Shown: piece by piece, positions 18,049-27,642 of the stretch
How the letters are laid out: every line of letters begins with the position of its first letter
How positions within the stretch are numbered: position 1 is the first letter of the stretch
Assembly: GCF_900110875.1 (NCBI RefSeq)
Contig: NZ_FOFM01000007.1
Coordinates: 248,001 to 312,000 of the forward strand
Reading direction: 5' to 3'
Length of the DNA stretch: 64,000 bases
Source: Pseudovibrio axinellae
GTDB taxonomy: Bacteria; Pseudomonadota; Alphaproteobacteria; Rhizobiales; Stappiaceae
Translations under genes and position numbers: made by a program
The notes under the pieces: model-generated
The model's database searches: none
Told to the model about the DNA's origin: nothing
Seen by the model: the letters and a program-made list of their open reading frames with translations, nothing else

Positions 18049-18063
18049 AAAAAGGAAAGCCCT

Positions 18064-18408
18064 ATGCCTGCACAAATACCAAAGGCCGGAGAGCCAGTCA
18101 GAGGCTCAAAGTCTGGCAAACCAATCATGGTCCTATTCGATCTACTGGGAAGGCGTTGGGCGCTCGGGATCATCTGGAATCTGTCCAGCGGGCCACAAAC
18201 CTTCCGCAGCCTGCAATCAAACTGCGAGTCTGTTTCTCCCACTGTGCTCAACACACGGCTAAAGGAACTGCGAGAGTGCGGGATCGTGATAAACGGAGAC
18301 AGTGGTTATGAATTAACCACGGAAGGCAAAGACCTATTTGTCTATCTGGAACCGCTCGGCACATGGTCTCAGACTTGGTCTCACGCATCCAACTTAACCG
18401 AGCAGTGA
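18064..18408 (+). CDS. HxlR-family transcriptional regulator
   Basis: A 114-residue winged-helix protein. The pattern VLFDLLGRRWALGIIWNLSSGPQTF starting near residue 21 and LNTRLKELRECGIV near 62 is typical of HxlR. These regulators bind short palindromes beside divergent genes and respond to electrophiles or aromatic ligands. The tandem palindromes directly upstream suggest that it controls itself and the EamA exporter. Confidence 0.85.
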   Translation: MPAQIPKAGEPVRGSKSGKPIMVLFDLLGRRWALGIIWNLSSGPQTFRSLQSNCESVSPTVLNTRLKELRECGIVINGDSGYELTTEGKDLFVYLEPLGTWSQTWSHASNLTEQ

Positions 18409-18592
18409 TGGCCACCTTAACCTTGGGAAATACCTTGGTTGAGCTGCTGATCGCGATCTTCTGCCCGATGCTTGAAGAGCATCTAGCCTAACAGCAGCTT
18501 AATTCAACACAGATGCTTCCCACCTGCACTCTCAAGCTTTTTTCAGCCGCACAATTTACAGTTCAGCATGTCCATGACAACGCCGGTGGCCA

Positions 18593-20023
18593 ATGCAACA
18601 GGAAAAACCGCCCAGCACTGAGCATAAGATTGCGTTCATACCACTCGTGCTGATCACCACAGCGCTGTTTCTAACCATGCGTAACATGCCAATGATGGCC
18701 GAAACTGGCCTGCAAATGGTGCTGCTCAACACGATCACTGTGTTCGCCTATCTGTTGCCCACCGCCTTGATCTCAGCTGAACTTGCAACGGGCTGGCCTC
18801 AAAACGGAGTCTTCCACTGGGTCGAGGCAGCTTTTGGAACACCAGTTGGTTTCATTGCCGTCTTCTTGCAATGGATTCAGTCCATATTCGGTGTAACCAC
18901 CATTGTTGCTTATACAACAGCAACCCTCACCTACGCATTTGACCCTGAACTCGGATCAAATCGATACTACATCACATTTTCGGTTCTGGCCCTGTATTGG
19001 GCTGCAACCCTTATCAATTTCAAAGGCACGCAAACTTCAGAGAGGATCTCCGGCTACGCTGTTTCTATTGGAGTACTGCTCCCATCAGTACTGCTCATTG
19101 GCTTTGGCATCTATTACCTCTTTTCCGGCGCACCAATCGCCCTTGATACCTCCCCAACATTTTCAAACTGGGTACCGTCCCTATCTGAAACCAGCAGTCT
19201 TATTTTTTTCATGAGTTTCGTCTTTGGCTTTGTCGGCATTGAGGTTTCAGCTTCCCATGCCAACGAGGTCGATAACCCACAAAAGAACTATCCCCGCGCG
19301 ATCTTCACCGCTGCTATTGCTGGGTTTATTATCACCCTTGCAGGCGGGCTAGCAGTCTCTCTCATTTTGGAGAAAGGAGAAATCTCCAACCTCAATGGAG
19401 CTCTTCAGGCATTTTCAGCCTACCTCAACGCCTTTGGCCTATCTACACTCATACCCTTGAGCGCTTTACTGGTAGCATTGGGTGCCGCAGGTCAGGTCAG
19501 CACATGGATCGTTGGCCCTGTTAAAGGAATATGGGCCGCCAGCCGAAGGGGATTACTCCCGCAACGCTTTTCCAAAGCTAACAAAAACAACGTCCCAACA
19601 GCCTTACTCATTTTACAAGCCTGCCTGATCTCGTTGATCAGCTTCAGCTTCATAGTCTTTGAGAACGTAAACCTGGTCTTTTTAGTGCTAACGTCCACAT
19701 CTGTCCTGCTCTACTCTCTCATGTATTTGCTTATGTACGTGGCCGCGATCCGTCTGCGCTACACCCATCCGCATATCGCTCGCCCCTACAGGGTGCCGGG
19801 AGGAAACTGGGGAATTTGGGTGCTGGGTGCAATTGGTGCAACAACAGCAATCAGCTGCTTTGCCATTGGGTTTCTTCCACCAGGTAACCTGCCATTCAAA
19901 GTGGAGAGCTTTGAGGTTTTGATGGCCACAGCTGTCGTTCTTGCCCTGCTTGTGCCCATCGGCATTTGGGCCAAACAGCGCAAATATATTCAGTATCCCT
20001 CTAAAACGAGAGGGCACAGCTAA
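18593..20023 (+). CDS. APC amino acid permease, GadC-like glutamate/GABA antiporter type
   Basis: A 476-residue protein with twelve hydrophobic helices. It has the APC features LTMRNMPMMAETGLQMV in helix 1, VFHWVEAAFGTPVGF, FVGIEVSASHANEVDNP, and AIRLRYTHPHIARPYRVPGG before the last helices. GadC-type antiporters exchange glutamate with GABA or other amino acids, but the residues here do not identify the substrate. It overlaps the next gene (TAATG), so the two are translationally coupled. Confidence 0.8.
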   Translation: MQQEKPPSTEHKIAFIPLVLITTALFLTMRNMPMMAETGLQMVLLNTITVFAYLLPTALISAELATGWPQNGVFHWVEAAFGTPVGFIAVFLQWIQSIFGVTTIVAYTTATLTYAFDPELGSNRYYITFSVLALYWAATLINFKGTQTSERISGYAVSIGVLLPSVLLIGFGIYYLFSGAPIALDTSPTFSNWVPSLSETSSLIFFMSFVFGFVGIEVSASHANEVDNPQKNYPRAIFTAAIAGFIITLAGGLAVSLILEKGEISNLNGALQAFSAYLNAFGLSTLIPLSALLVALGAAGQVSTWIVGPVKGIWAASRRGLLPQRFSKANKNNVPTALLILQACLISLISFSFIVFENVNLVFLVLTSTSVLLYSLMYLLMYVAAIRLRYTHPHIARPYRVPGGNWGIWVLGAIGATTAISCFAIGFLPPGNLPFKVESFEVLMATAVVLALLVPIGIWAKQRKYIQYPSKTRGHS

Positions 20024-21462
20024 TGTCAAAAGCACGCGGGCCTTTGCCAAAACACCACATTACTCTTTGGCATCTCGTTTTTATGACCTCAGCGCTTTTC
20101 ATGACCATGCTGAACATGCCACTTATGGCTCAAACAGGTACAAAAATTCTCTTCTTCAATGTTGCGGTGGTTCTTTGCTACATTCTGCCGATATCACTTA
20201 TTTCCGCTGAACTGGCAACGGGTTGGCCTAAACACGGCGTTTACTCCTGGGTGGAGGAGGCCTTCGGCACACCTTTTGGGTTTATGGCGATCTTTCTGCA
20301 GTGGTTTCAATCAATCCTTGCGGTAGTCGCAACCGTTGCCTACACCACCGCAGCTCTCATATTTGCGTTTGACCGCCCGCTTGAATCAAATCCGTGGATC
20401 ATGTTTGCAGGCGTTGTCATCATCTATTGGGGAGCAACCCTAGCAAACTTCAGAGGGACAAGGGTTACAAAACGTATTGCTGGCACTTGCCTCTTGGCAG
20501 GTACCCTCCTTCCCTCATTCACCATGATAGTTCTGGGGCTCCTATATGTTTCCGGGCCGTCTCAGCCCGTGATCGACATCAACTTAACCAAAGAAGAGCT
20601 GCTTCCATCGTTCACACAGCCTGCAACACTTTACCTTTTTCTTAGCTTCCTATTCGGCTTCATTGGAATGGAAGGCTCCGCGACCCATGCCACCGAAGTT
20701 CGAGACGTTCGGCGCACCTACCCTCTGGCGCTTTTCATTGCCGCACTCATTGGCTTCTCAAGCTCCTTTCTTGGAGGCCTGACGATTGCCATGATTATCC
20801 CGGAAAAGGAGATCTTAAACACGCTGGGCGTGCTCCAAACATATAGAGTCTTGCTGGATTACTATGGCTTACCGAGCGTCCTGCCAATCGCCGCACTCTT
20901 AATTGCGGTCGGCGCTGCTGGTCAGGCGAGTACCTGGATCGCAGCTCCAGTTCTTGCACTGGCTCAGGCCGGACGCGATGGTATGCTTCCCCCGGTGCTG
21001 CATCGCTTAAACACATTTAAAATGCCTGTCCGCCTCATGCTCATTCAGGCAACAATCGCAACACTTATCGCCCTAGCCTTCCTGATACATAGAAATACAA
21101 ACGAAGTGTTTCTCTACCTCACCTCAACTGCCGTCATGCTCTATTCAGTTATGTACGTGATGTTATACAGCACCGCGATCAGATTGCGGTATAAGAGACC
21201 CAATGTGCCCCGTGCCTACAAAGTTCCTTTTGGAAACTACGGCATCTGGATTCTTGGCAGCATCGGCATTTTAACATCGCTTACAGCATTTATCCTTGGC
21301 TTCAGCCCACCAGATGAGCCTGATTTGACAGCAAAATCGTTCCGTTCATTGATTGTGCCCGGAGTGTTAATAACGCTGTGTGTACCATTTATACTTTGGA
21401 AGCTACGCCGCCCAAGCTGGAAAGCTCGAATACCAAGTAAAAAGCCGCATCCTACACCGTAG
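20023..21462 (+). CDS. APC amino acid permease, second tandem GadC-like paralogue
   Basis: A 479-residue paralogue of the preceding protein with the same landmarks: FMTMLNMPLMAQTGTKILF in helix 1, VYSWVEEAFGTPFGFM, FIGMEGSATHATEVRD, and AIRLRYKRPNVPRAYKVPFG. Its ATG overlaps the stop codon of the first gene. The pair probably arose by tandem duplication and may act as two antiporters of related specificity, or as a heteromeric unit. Confidence 0.8.
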   Translation: MSKARGPLPKHHITLWHLVFMTSALFMTMLNMPLMAQTGTKILFFNVAVVLCYILPISLISAELATGWPKHGVYSWVEEAFGTPFGFMAIFLQWFQSILAVVATVAYTTAALIFAFDRPLESNPWIMFAGVVIIYWGATLANFRGTRVTKRIAGTCLLAGTLLPSFTMIVLGLLYVSGPSQPVIDINLTKEELLPSFTQPATLYLFLSFLFGFIGMEGSATHATEVRDVRRTYPLALFIAALIGFSSSFLGGLTIAMIIPEKEILNTLGVLQTYRVLLDYYGLPSVLPIAALLIAVGAAGQASTWIAAPVLALAQAGRDGMLPPVLHRLNTFKMPVRLMLIQATIATLIALAFLIHRNTNEVFLYLTSTAVMLYSVMYVMLYSTAIRLRYKRPNVPRAYKVPFGNYGIWILGSIGILTSLTAFILGFSPPDEPDLTAKSFRSLIVPGVLITLCVPFILWKLRRPSWKARIPSKKPHPTP

Positions 21463-21496
21463 AAAGCGGCTTCAAAAAAAGGACACAGCCCGCAGC

Positions 21497-22204
21497 TTAT
21501 TCAGAGGCTTCAGGTTCTTCAGGAGCGTGTTCCGCAGCCTCTTGCTCTTTTAGGCGCGCGCCTAAATCCTGCGCATCCTCAAAAATCTCGGTCTCATTGT
21601 TCATGATCCGAAGCGAACCAGTGCCAATATCAAACCAAGCTCCATGAATATGTAAACTACCTTGAGTGACAAGCTTCTCAACGAAAGGGAACGTCAGAAG
21701 GTTTTTCAAACTCTGTCGGACACCGGCATATTCCAACGCAAGCTGAGGGTCTTCGTTTTTATCAACTGGCGTACAGGCTAGCGTAATTGCAGCTGGTTCC
21801 AGCATCTTGATCCAAGGACCAACAAACTGGCCGGTCTTTCCAAGTTTACCGTTACTTTCACGGAAGGCTTGAACACCGCCACACTTACAGTGGCCCATGA
21901 TCACAATGTGCTTCACTTTCAAACTAGTTACAGCATATTCAAGTGCGGCACTGGTACCGTGTGTACCACCACCCTGAATAAAGGGAGGAACAAGGTTGGC
22001 AACATTTCGCACAACAAACAATTCACCCGGCTGGGCGTGAAAAACCCCTTCCGGCGTTACCCGGCTATCGCAGCAGGAGATCACCATAGTCTGAGGTTCT
22101 TGGCCGTAAATAGCGAGCTTTTGATATTCCTCTTCGAACTGGCGGTAAATCCGCTCTTTATAAAGGCCGTATCCAGTCAGCAAATCTTTTGGAAAGTTTG
22201 TCAT
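21497..22204 (-). CDS. Beta-class carbonic anhydrase
   Basis: A 235-residue enzyme that interconverts CO2 and bicarbonate. The zinc ligands are visible: Cys and Asp in ISCCDSRVTPEG, and His and Cys in MGHCKCGGVQAF. I start at the ATG at 22204 (MTNFPKDLLTGY), which matches alphaproteobacterial homologues. A GTG at 22228 would add eight residues. The acidic tail (EEPEASE) is unremarkable. Confidence 0.9.
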   Translation of the reverse strand: MTNFPKDLLTGYGLYKERIYRQFEEEYQKLAIYGQEPQTMVISCCDSRVTPEGVFHAQPGELFVVRNVANLVPPFIQGGGTHGTSAALEYAVTSLKVKHIVIMGHCKCGGVQAFRESNGKLGKTGQFVGPWIKMLEPAAITLACTPVDKNEDPQLALEYAGVRQSLKNLLTFPFVEKLVTQGSLHIHGAWFDIGTGSLRIMNNETEIFEDAQDLGARLKEQEAAEHAPEEPEASE

Positions 22205-22267
22205 GCCCCGCCATCTCATTAGAGTCACTCTTGTTTGCCTATATAGCTAAGGTAAACAATCTTTCAA

Positions 22268-22282
22268 CTGGCCAAAGGCCAG
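22268..22282. other. Short hairpin between ridA-like and carbonic anhydrase genes
   Basis: CTGGCC and GGCCAG form a 6-bp stem with an AAA loop downstream of the RidA-like gene. There is no T-run after it on the minus strand, so a terminator role is weak. Confidence 0.3.
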
Positions 22283-22350
22283 AAGATTTAAAGTAGTTTC
22301 AATGACACCACCGCATCAGGCCCAAACTCCCCAAAAACACAAAAGTCAGC

Positions 22351-22734
22351 TCAGACGGTCCGTGCTGTCACTTCAATTTCAACCTTCATCTCGTCTTTGA
22401 TAAGGTCACAAATAACCATTGTCGCCGCCGGACGAATATCGCCAAAATACTCTCCAAGAATTGCAAAGACAGTCTCGACATTGTTTCTGTCGGTCACATA
22501 GTAGCGTGCTCTTACGACATCCAGAAGGGAGCACCCTGCTTCAGCAAGTGCGCCTTTGATCGTCTCCAGAGCGTTAACGACCTGTGCGCCAACATCCTCT
22601 GGCATTTTCATCGTAGAGTAGTCATAGCCCGTCGTGCCTGAAACATGGACAAATTCACCATCGACCACAGCACGAGAATACCCGGCTGTCTTTTCAAATG
22701 GTGAGCCTGAAGAAATAAGGGTTCTCTGCGACAC
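22351..22734 (-). CDS. RidA (YjgF/YER057c/UK114) family protein
   Basis: A 127-residue protein with the chorismate-mutase-like RidA fold. It has VSGTTGYDYSTMKMPEDVGAQ near residue 32 and the substrate-binding IRPAATMVI near 103, followed by KVEIEVTA. RidA proteins hydrolyse reactive enamines and imines formed by PLP enzymes. The motif differs somewhat from archetypal RidA, so it probably belongs to another Rid subgroup. Confidence 0.8.
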   Translation of the reverse strand: MSQRTLISSGSPFEKTAGYSRAVVDGEFVHVSGTTGYDYSTMKMPEDVGAQVVNALETIKGALAEAGCSLLDVVRARYYVTDRNNVETVFAILGEYFGDIRPAATMVICDLIKDEMKVEIEVTARTV

Positions 22735-22846
22735 AGCAACCTCCCTGGAAAGTACGCCAAAGCACCACCGAAGCTTGGCTAAGACAGAGCTTGTAAACTA
22801 GTAAATACAATCAGGTTCGGTTCAAATCAATTGAGAATTAGACCTG

Positions 22847-23038
22847 TTAGTCACTGCGACTTGAAGAGAAGAAGCAACTCAGCCCAAGTGCAGTCCATAA
22901 AGCAATGCCAATCCAGTACATCAAAGCGTCTGTTGAACTGTAGATCACATCATATAAGAGGGTGTATCCCGCATAGAGATCCCAGGCGACCCAAGCCAGT
23001 AAAACGATGCCTACGACACGCCAGAAAAAGCTCACCAT
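22847..23038 (-). CDS. Small membrane protein, two helices
   Basis: A 63-residue protein starting MVSFFWRVVGIVLLAW. It has two hydrophobic helices, at residues 4-20 and 38-55, and a short serine-rich tail. GGAGG nine bases before the ATG at 23038 is a strong ribosome site and decides this start over longer options. I recognise no family. Confidence 0.5.
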   Translation of the reverse strand: MVSFFWRVVGIVLLAWVAWDLYAGYTLLYDVIYSSTDALMYWIGIALWTALGLSCFFSSSRSD

Positions 23039-23092
23039 GCACCACACCCTCCAGAGATACATTGTAACGCTTTGAAGCCTAGGCAAAACCAA

Positions 23093-23571
23093 TGGTTTTC
23101 GGGGTGCTCAACATAGCTTTATCGGTCATATAGAAGCAAATGAATCAGCAAATCGACACCAAAAGAACAGATGAAGCACTTGCACAATCCTACAAACTCA
23201 ACCGAAAAATGTCGGTTAGACTAAAAACACCTCATAACTATATAGCCTAATTCTATATTTATTTTGCCTATTTCAATTAATTCTGAGATATAAAGGGCCA
23301 CAAACAGACAAAAAGCTTGCTCGTTTCTCTTGAGTAAATTTGTCACTTTTTTCAACTTCGGACACGTGGGGGGACCCACAGGTCCATCAACCTATTGATT
23401 TAATTTAATTAAACAAGTCAATTGGGCAACCAAAGGAATACGAGGGCAATTGGAGGGATTTAGCAAAAGCGACAGATGCCATGCAAAGTGTAAACTTTCT
23501 AAGGTGTTGCTTGATAAATAACAATACTTCTTATTCAATGCCTGCCGTGTTGTTGTTGGGGGACTACATAC
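23093..23571. other. Long AT-rich leader of the mesaconyl-CoA hydratase gene
   Basis: No gene is seen in these 479 bases. The region is AT-rich, with a GTGGGGGGACCCAC palindrome near 23366-23379 and two CAATTGG motifs near 23419 and 23449. It probably holds a regulated promoter and a long untranslated leader for the gene at 23572, whose ribosome site is GGGGGA. Confidence 0.35.
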
Positions 23572-24654
23572 ATGACGTTAACTGCGGTTAAGACAAAAAC
23601 GTCTTGCGGTAATTTTTTCGAAGATTTTCACGTGGGCCAGGTCATAAGACATGGCACACCAAAGACTATAAATGAGGGGGATTCGGCACTTTATACTGCA
23701 CTATATGGGTCGCGGTTTGCAGTACAATCAGGAACTGCTTTTGCGGAGGAAATTGGTTACCCATATTACCCGCTCGATGACTTGCTTGTATTTCATGTAG
23801 TCTTCGGGAAAACAGTGGGCGATATTTCGCTAAATGCCGTGGCAAATCTGGGCTATTCCGACTGCCGTTTTCTGATGCCTATCTATGCCGGGGATACAGT
23901 TTCTGCGACATCTGAGGTCATCGGGGTTAAAGAAAACTCGAACGGCAAGACCGGTGTTGTTTACGTACGCTCGACAGGCTACCGCCATAAAGAGCCAGGG
24001 AGCCCGGAGAAGGTTCTGGAGTACACACGCTGGGTGATGGTGAAAAAGCGCGATGAAACAGCGCCAGCACCAGAAACAACCCTGCCGGAGCTACCAGAAG
24101 GCATCTCAGAGGCCAGCTTAGGACAAGCTGTGCCAGAGCTTTCGATCGAGAATTGGGACTTTGACTTATCTGGCTCTCCATTCCGCTTCCACGACTACGA
24201 AGTGGGCGAAAAGATCGACCATGTGGATGGTATGACGGTTGAGGAGGCTGAACACCAGCTCGCCACACGCCTGTACCAGAACACGGCTAAAGTCCATTTT
24301 AACCACCACAGCGAGAAAAACAGCCGCTTCGGCAAGCGGTTGATCTATGGTGGCCATGTTATCTCACTAGCCCGCGCCCTGTCCTTCAACGGACTTGGCA
24401 ACGCATTCCACATCACTGGCATAAACGCAGGACGACACGTCGCCCCGCTCTTCGCTGGCGACACGGTCTATGCGTGGTCAGAGGTCTTGGACAAGAAGCA
24501 GATTGAAGGCCGAAGCGACGTCGCAGCCATGCGCATGCGCCTCGTCGCCACAAAAGATCTCACCTGCACAGATTTCCCTTTCAAAAACGAAGACGGGAAA
24601 TACAAAGAAGGTGTCATCCTTGACTTGGACTACTGGGTCATCATCCCGGTTTAA
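23572..24654 (+). CDS. mch: Mesaconyl-CoA hydratase (beta-methylmalyl-CoA dehydratase)
   Basis: A 360-residue protein with two MaoC-type hotdog domains. It carries the family-specific stretch INEGDSALYTALYGSRFAVQ near residue 34, DDLLVFHVVFGKTVGDISLN near 66, and KENSNGKTGVVYVRSTGY near 121. The enzyme interconverts mesaconyl-CoA and beta-methylmalyl-CoA in the ethylmalonyl-CoA pathway, which alphaproteobacteria use to assimilate C2 units or recycle polyhydroxybutyrate carbon. It stands alone with its own terminator. Confidence 0.9.
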   Translation: MTLTAVKTKTSCGNFFEDFHVGQVIRHGTPKTINEGDSALYTALYGSRFAVQSGTAFAEEIGYPYYPLDDLLVFHVVFGKTVGDISLNAVANLGYSDCRFLMPIYAGDTVSATSEVIGVKENSNGKTGVVYVRSTGYRHKEPGSPEKVLEYTRWVMVKKRDETAPAPETTLPELPEGISEASLGQAVPELSIENWDFDLSGSPFRFHDYEVGEKIDHVDGMTVEEAEHQLATRLYQNTAKVHFNHHSEKNSRFGKRLIYGGHVISLARALSFNGLGNAFHITGINAGRHVAPLFAGDTVYAWSEVLDKKQIEGRSDVAAMRMRLVATKDLTCTDFPFKNEDGKYKEGVILDLDYWVIIPV

Positions 24655-24673
24655 GTGGTCAGCTCATAACGAA

Positions 24674-24706
24674 AAAAGCCCGGCGCGCACTTTGCACCGG
24701 GCTTTT
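24674..24706. terminator. Bidirectional terminator between mch and the U32 gene
   Basis: AAGCCCGG and CCGGGCTT form a stem of about ten pairs with an A-run before it and TTTT after it. It can end transcription from both converging genes. Confidence 0.85.
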
Positions 24707-24728
24707 ATTCAAACGCATATGAACGAAG

Positions 24729-26375
24729 CTAGCTAACTTCGTGCTTAAGCGCGTTCTTGGCAAACATTTCGCCTTGTTTCTTGGACTTCAGGATTTCACG
24801 CGCTTTTTCAAACTTCGGGTCTTCCCAGAAGATCATGCAGCCGTTACAGCCACGGCCACAACAGCCGTCTAAGCCAAGGCGTGGAGACTTCGCTCTACGG
24901 TCCTGACTGCCTTCTGCAATCGCATCGATCAGCTTGTCGCGCTGGCTCTCATACTTATTTTCCTGTGCAGGAGTAGCTTCACCGCGCGCTTCAATACGCT
25001 CACCAAGGCGGTCCAGCTTCAACCGGTTCCACTGCTCTGGCGTCAATGGACGCTCTTTGCGCACAATCGTATTGATTGGGAAACGGTCCTTAAAGCCAGC
25101 AACCTCCTCCTTGTCGAAGAGAGAAAACGGAATACGAATAACAGGCTGCTTGCCTGCATGCACTTCCTGGGTAATCTCGCCTGACTTGGCATTCTCAAAC
25201 TCATAGATACGCAGCAGAACACTTTCGCCAGACATCGGCTGGAGAAACTCCAAAACCTCACCAGCAACGATCTTGTTCTTCACCTTCATATAGAAAGCGT
25301 CATCTGTGACGTTTTCCAAAAGACCGGCAAATTCCCACTCGCCAATGGAGTGCGTGTCCTCGTAATTGTGAGCGTAGTTGTTCAAACGCCCATCATGGAA
25401 CGCGGTCGTATACCCACGGTTCGCAACACTGTACATTTCGTCCATGTACTTTTGCGGGTTCCAGTTATCAGGATCACGATAGTAATCGTCAATCGCCATG
25501 CGGTATGCACGCGCCACAACAGCCACATAGTACATGGATTTGCCACGTCCCTCGACCTTCAGTGTATCAACGCCAATGCGCATAAGCTCGTCCAGCTTTG
25601 GCATCAGGCAAAGGTCTTTGGAGTTAAGAATGTACGACCCGCGGCCATCCTCCAGAATTGGCATCAGCTCACCAGGGCGACAGCCTTCTTCCAGCAAGAA
25701 CTCAAACATACCAACGTTGTCTTCGTTCAGCTCCAGCTCATTGATGGTGCCGTCCTTCATGCGCATACGAACTTTGTAGTTCCAACGACAAGAGTTTGCA
25801 CAATTACCCTGGTTCGCGCCACGCTCCGCCATAAAGTTGGAAAGCAGGCAGCGACCGGAATAGGTCATGCACATTGCACCATGAACAAATGCCTCCAAAC
25901 GAATGTCCGGGCACTTTTCACGAATTTCAGCAAGCTCTGGGAAGGAAACTTCACGAGCCAGCACGACGAGCGCAGCACCCTGATCTTTCCAAAAGTCTAC
26001 AGACAACCAGGAACATACATTGGCCTGCGTCGAGATATGCAGCGGCACCTCAGGCAGCTTCTTCTTCATGTACTGGAAAACACCCGGATCCGCGATGAGC
26101 AAACCGTCTGGTTTTATGTCACGAATGGTTTCGGCATATTCGTCGAGCTTCGGTATATCCTTGTTATGCGAAAACAGGTTCAGGGTCAGGTAAACCCGTT
26201 TCCCGTGTTTATGCGCAAACTCAATTCCCTCAACCACTTGCTCAAGCGTAAACTCCGCTTTCGTGCGCAGCGACATGTCTGGGGTTCCAAGGTAAATTGC
26301 ATCTGCACCATACAAAACAGCAATCTTCAGCTTCTGCAGGTTGCCCGCAGGCATAAGGAGTTCCGAGCGTCTCAT
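24729..26375 (-). CDS. Peptidase U32 family protein (tRNA hydroxylase TrhP-like)
   Basis: A 548-residue protein opening RRSELLMPAGNLQKLKIAVLYG, as in U32 proteins. It has the core HGAMCMTYSGRCLLSNFM near residue 169 and NQGNCANSCRWNYKV near 192, whose cysteines bind an iron-sulphur cluster in studied members. A Cys-rich C-terminal CCGRGCNGCMIFWED is unusual for short U32 proteins. E. coli U32 members TrhP and RlhA hydroxylate tRNA or rRNA; protease activity is doubtful. I prefer the ATG at 26375 to the TTG at 26387. Confidence 0.8.
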   Translation of the reverse strand: MRRSELLMPAGNLQKLKIAVLYGADAIYLGTPDMSLRTKAEFTLEQVVEGIEFAHKHGKRVYLTLNLFSHNKDIPKLDEYAETIRDIKPDGLLIADPGVFQYMKKKLPEVPLHISTQANVCSWLSVDFWKDQGAALVVLAREVSFPELAEIREKCPDIRLEAFVHGAMCMTYSGRCLLSNFMAERGANQGNCANSCRWNYKVRMRMKDGTINELELNEDNVGMFEFLLEEGCRPGELMPILEDGRGSYILNSKDLCLMPKLDELMRIGVDTLKVEGRGKSMYYVAVVARAYRMAIDDYYRDPDNWNPQKYMDEMYSVANRGYTTAFHDGRLNNYAHNYEDTHSIGEWEFAGLLENVTDDAFYMKVKNKIVAGEVLEFLQPMSGESVLLRIYEFENAKSGEITQEVHAGKQPVIRIPFSLFDKEEVAGFKDRFPINTIVRKERPLTPEQWNRLKLDRLGERIEARGEATPAQENKYESQRDKLIDAIAEGSQDRRAKSPRLGLDGCCGRGCNGCMIFWEDPKFEKAREILKSKKQGEMFAKNALKHEVS

Positions 26376-26709
26376 TGTAGCGACCAAATTCTCTGGTGTG
26401 TTCAGCTCTAAAGTCGAGCTGCTGGTTGGCGCATCAACCCATTTCCTTTGCGAGGATAGATGGGGCGCGCGTTTATTTTTAGCTTCTAAGGGATTTCATC
26501 AAGGATGAACAGAAGAATTTCGTCTCACCCAAACACCACAATGCCAGTGTTCCAAAATGGGGCAAACACAGGCATTTCAAGCATAGATTAGTGATATGAG
26601 GAGTAACCCTTACGAGCACAATTGGGCGGGCACATCAGCACCCACCCAAGTGATTAGGAATAGCAATTTATTCAGGCCGTTCGATGACAATAATCAACCA
26701 ACGAGCAAT
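26376..26709. other. Intergenic region, no gene
   Basis: This stretch holds the U32 promoter and the 3' flank of the LysR gene. The 13-base string AGCAATTTATTCA occurs twice, near 26661 and 26703, the second copy overlapping the LysR stop codon. Nothing else stands out. Confidence 0.35.
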
Positions 26710-27642
26710 TTATTCAACCAGAGCAGCGACCGGTTGATACGCTTCATCATCGACAAAGTCATAGTGTAGCTGGCTCTCAAACCACTCTCGGAAGGCCCTA
26801 ATTTTGGGTTCAGCCCGGCGCTTTTCTCGCCACATCAATCGATGCTCACGCCCATCCAGCTGATACTCTGGGAAAATCGGAACAAGCTTCCCTGCAGTTT
26901 CAGCCTCGGCACTTAGCAAGTTGGATTCAAGAATAATCCCAAATCCTTTCTCCGCCGCATCAAGAGAAAGCGCAGCATTCTCAAACACCATGGTCTCTTT
27001 TATGATTGGGTTTGACACACCAGCTTCAGACAGCCAGGTTTCCCAAGAGACCGAAGCTCCCTCGCTGCGAATAATAGGAAGCTTGAGCAGCTCCTGAGGT
27101 TTTTTAGGGTAGCCAAGCGAATCCAACAATTCAGGCGAAATCAACGGGCGAAACTTCTCACGCCCCAAAGAAATCTCTTCAAACGCATCTGGAGTATGAG
27201 TCTGGCGGGTAAACACAAGATCATAAAGTCCCCCGTCAATGCTCACATCATCTCCGCTGCTGGAAACAGTGACCGTAATCTCTGAATTTTGCGAGGCAAA
27301 GGAGCGCAACCGACGCAGGAACCAGTTACTGGCAAAACTAGAGGAACAGTAAACGCTTAAAGTATCCCGATTTCCGACCGCTTCGATTGTGCGCGTTGCA
27401 GTCGAGATACGATCAAAAGCCTCAGAAATTTCGGAAGCATATCGATAGGCTGCCGCCGTTGGGAACACTGCTCGGGAACGGCGCTCAAACAGCTCCAATC
27501 CCAGGTGATCTTCCAAGGCTTTAAGACGGTGACTAACCGCGCTAGCGGTAATCGCTAGCTTTTGGGCTGCTGAAACCAAACTCCCAGTTTCCATAACAGC
27601 ACGAAACGCGACCAAAGCATTCAAAGGGGGCAAACGATTCAT
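26710..27642 (-). CDS. LysR-type regulator, GcvA-like
   Basis: A 310-residue protein with the HTH segment LPPLNALVAFRAVMETGSL and ITASAVSHRLKALEDHLGLEL in residues 4-52. An effector domain follows, with DLVFTRQTHTP near residue 136 and AEKGFGIILESNLL near 233. The target is not obvious. The upstream 345-base AT-rich region is its likely regulatory site. The HTH-citrate synthase gene lies further upstream on the same strand. Confidence 0.85.
   Translation of the reverse strand: MNRLPPLNALVAFRAVMETGSLVSAAQKLAITASAVSHRLKALEDHLGLELFERRSRAVFPTAAAYRYASEISEAFDRISTATRTIEAVGNRDTLSVYCSSSFASNWFLRRLRSFASQNSEITVTVSSSGDDVSIDGGLYDLVFTRQTHTPDAFEEISLGREKFRPLISPELLDSLGYPKKPQELLKLPIIRSEGASVSWETWLSEAGVSNPIIKETMVFENAALSLDAAEKGFGIILESNLLSAEAETAGKLVPIFPEYQLDGREHRLMWREKRRAEPKIRAFREWFESQLHYDFVDDEAYQPVAALVE

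Noticed and set aside
26655-26715. Repeat AGCAATTTATTCA at the LysR 3' end as a third gene-end scar
   Set aside because: Only 13 bases repeat and there is no cargo between the copies; chance or slippage is more likely.
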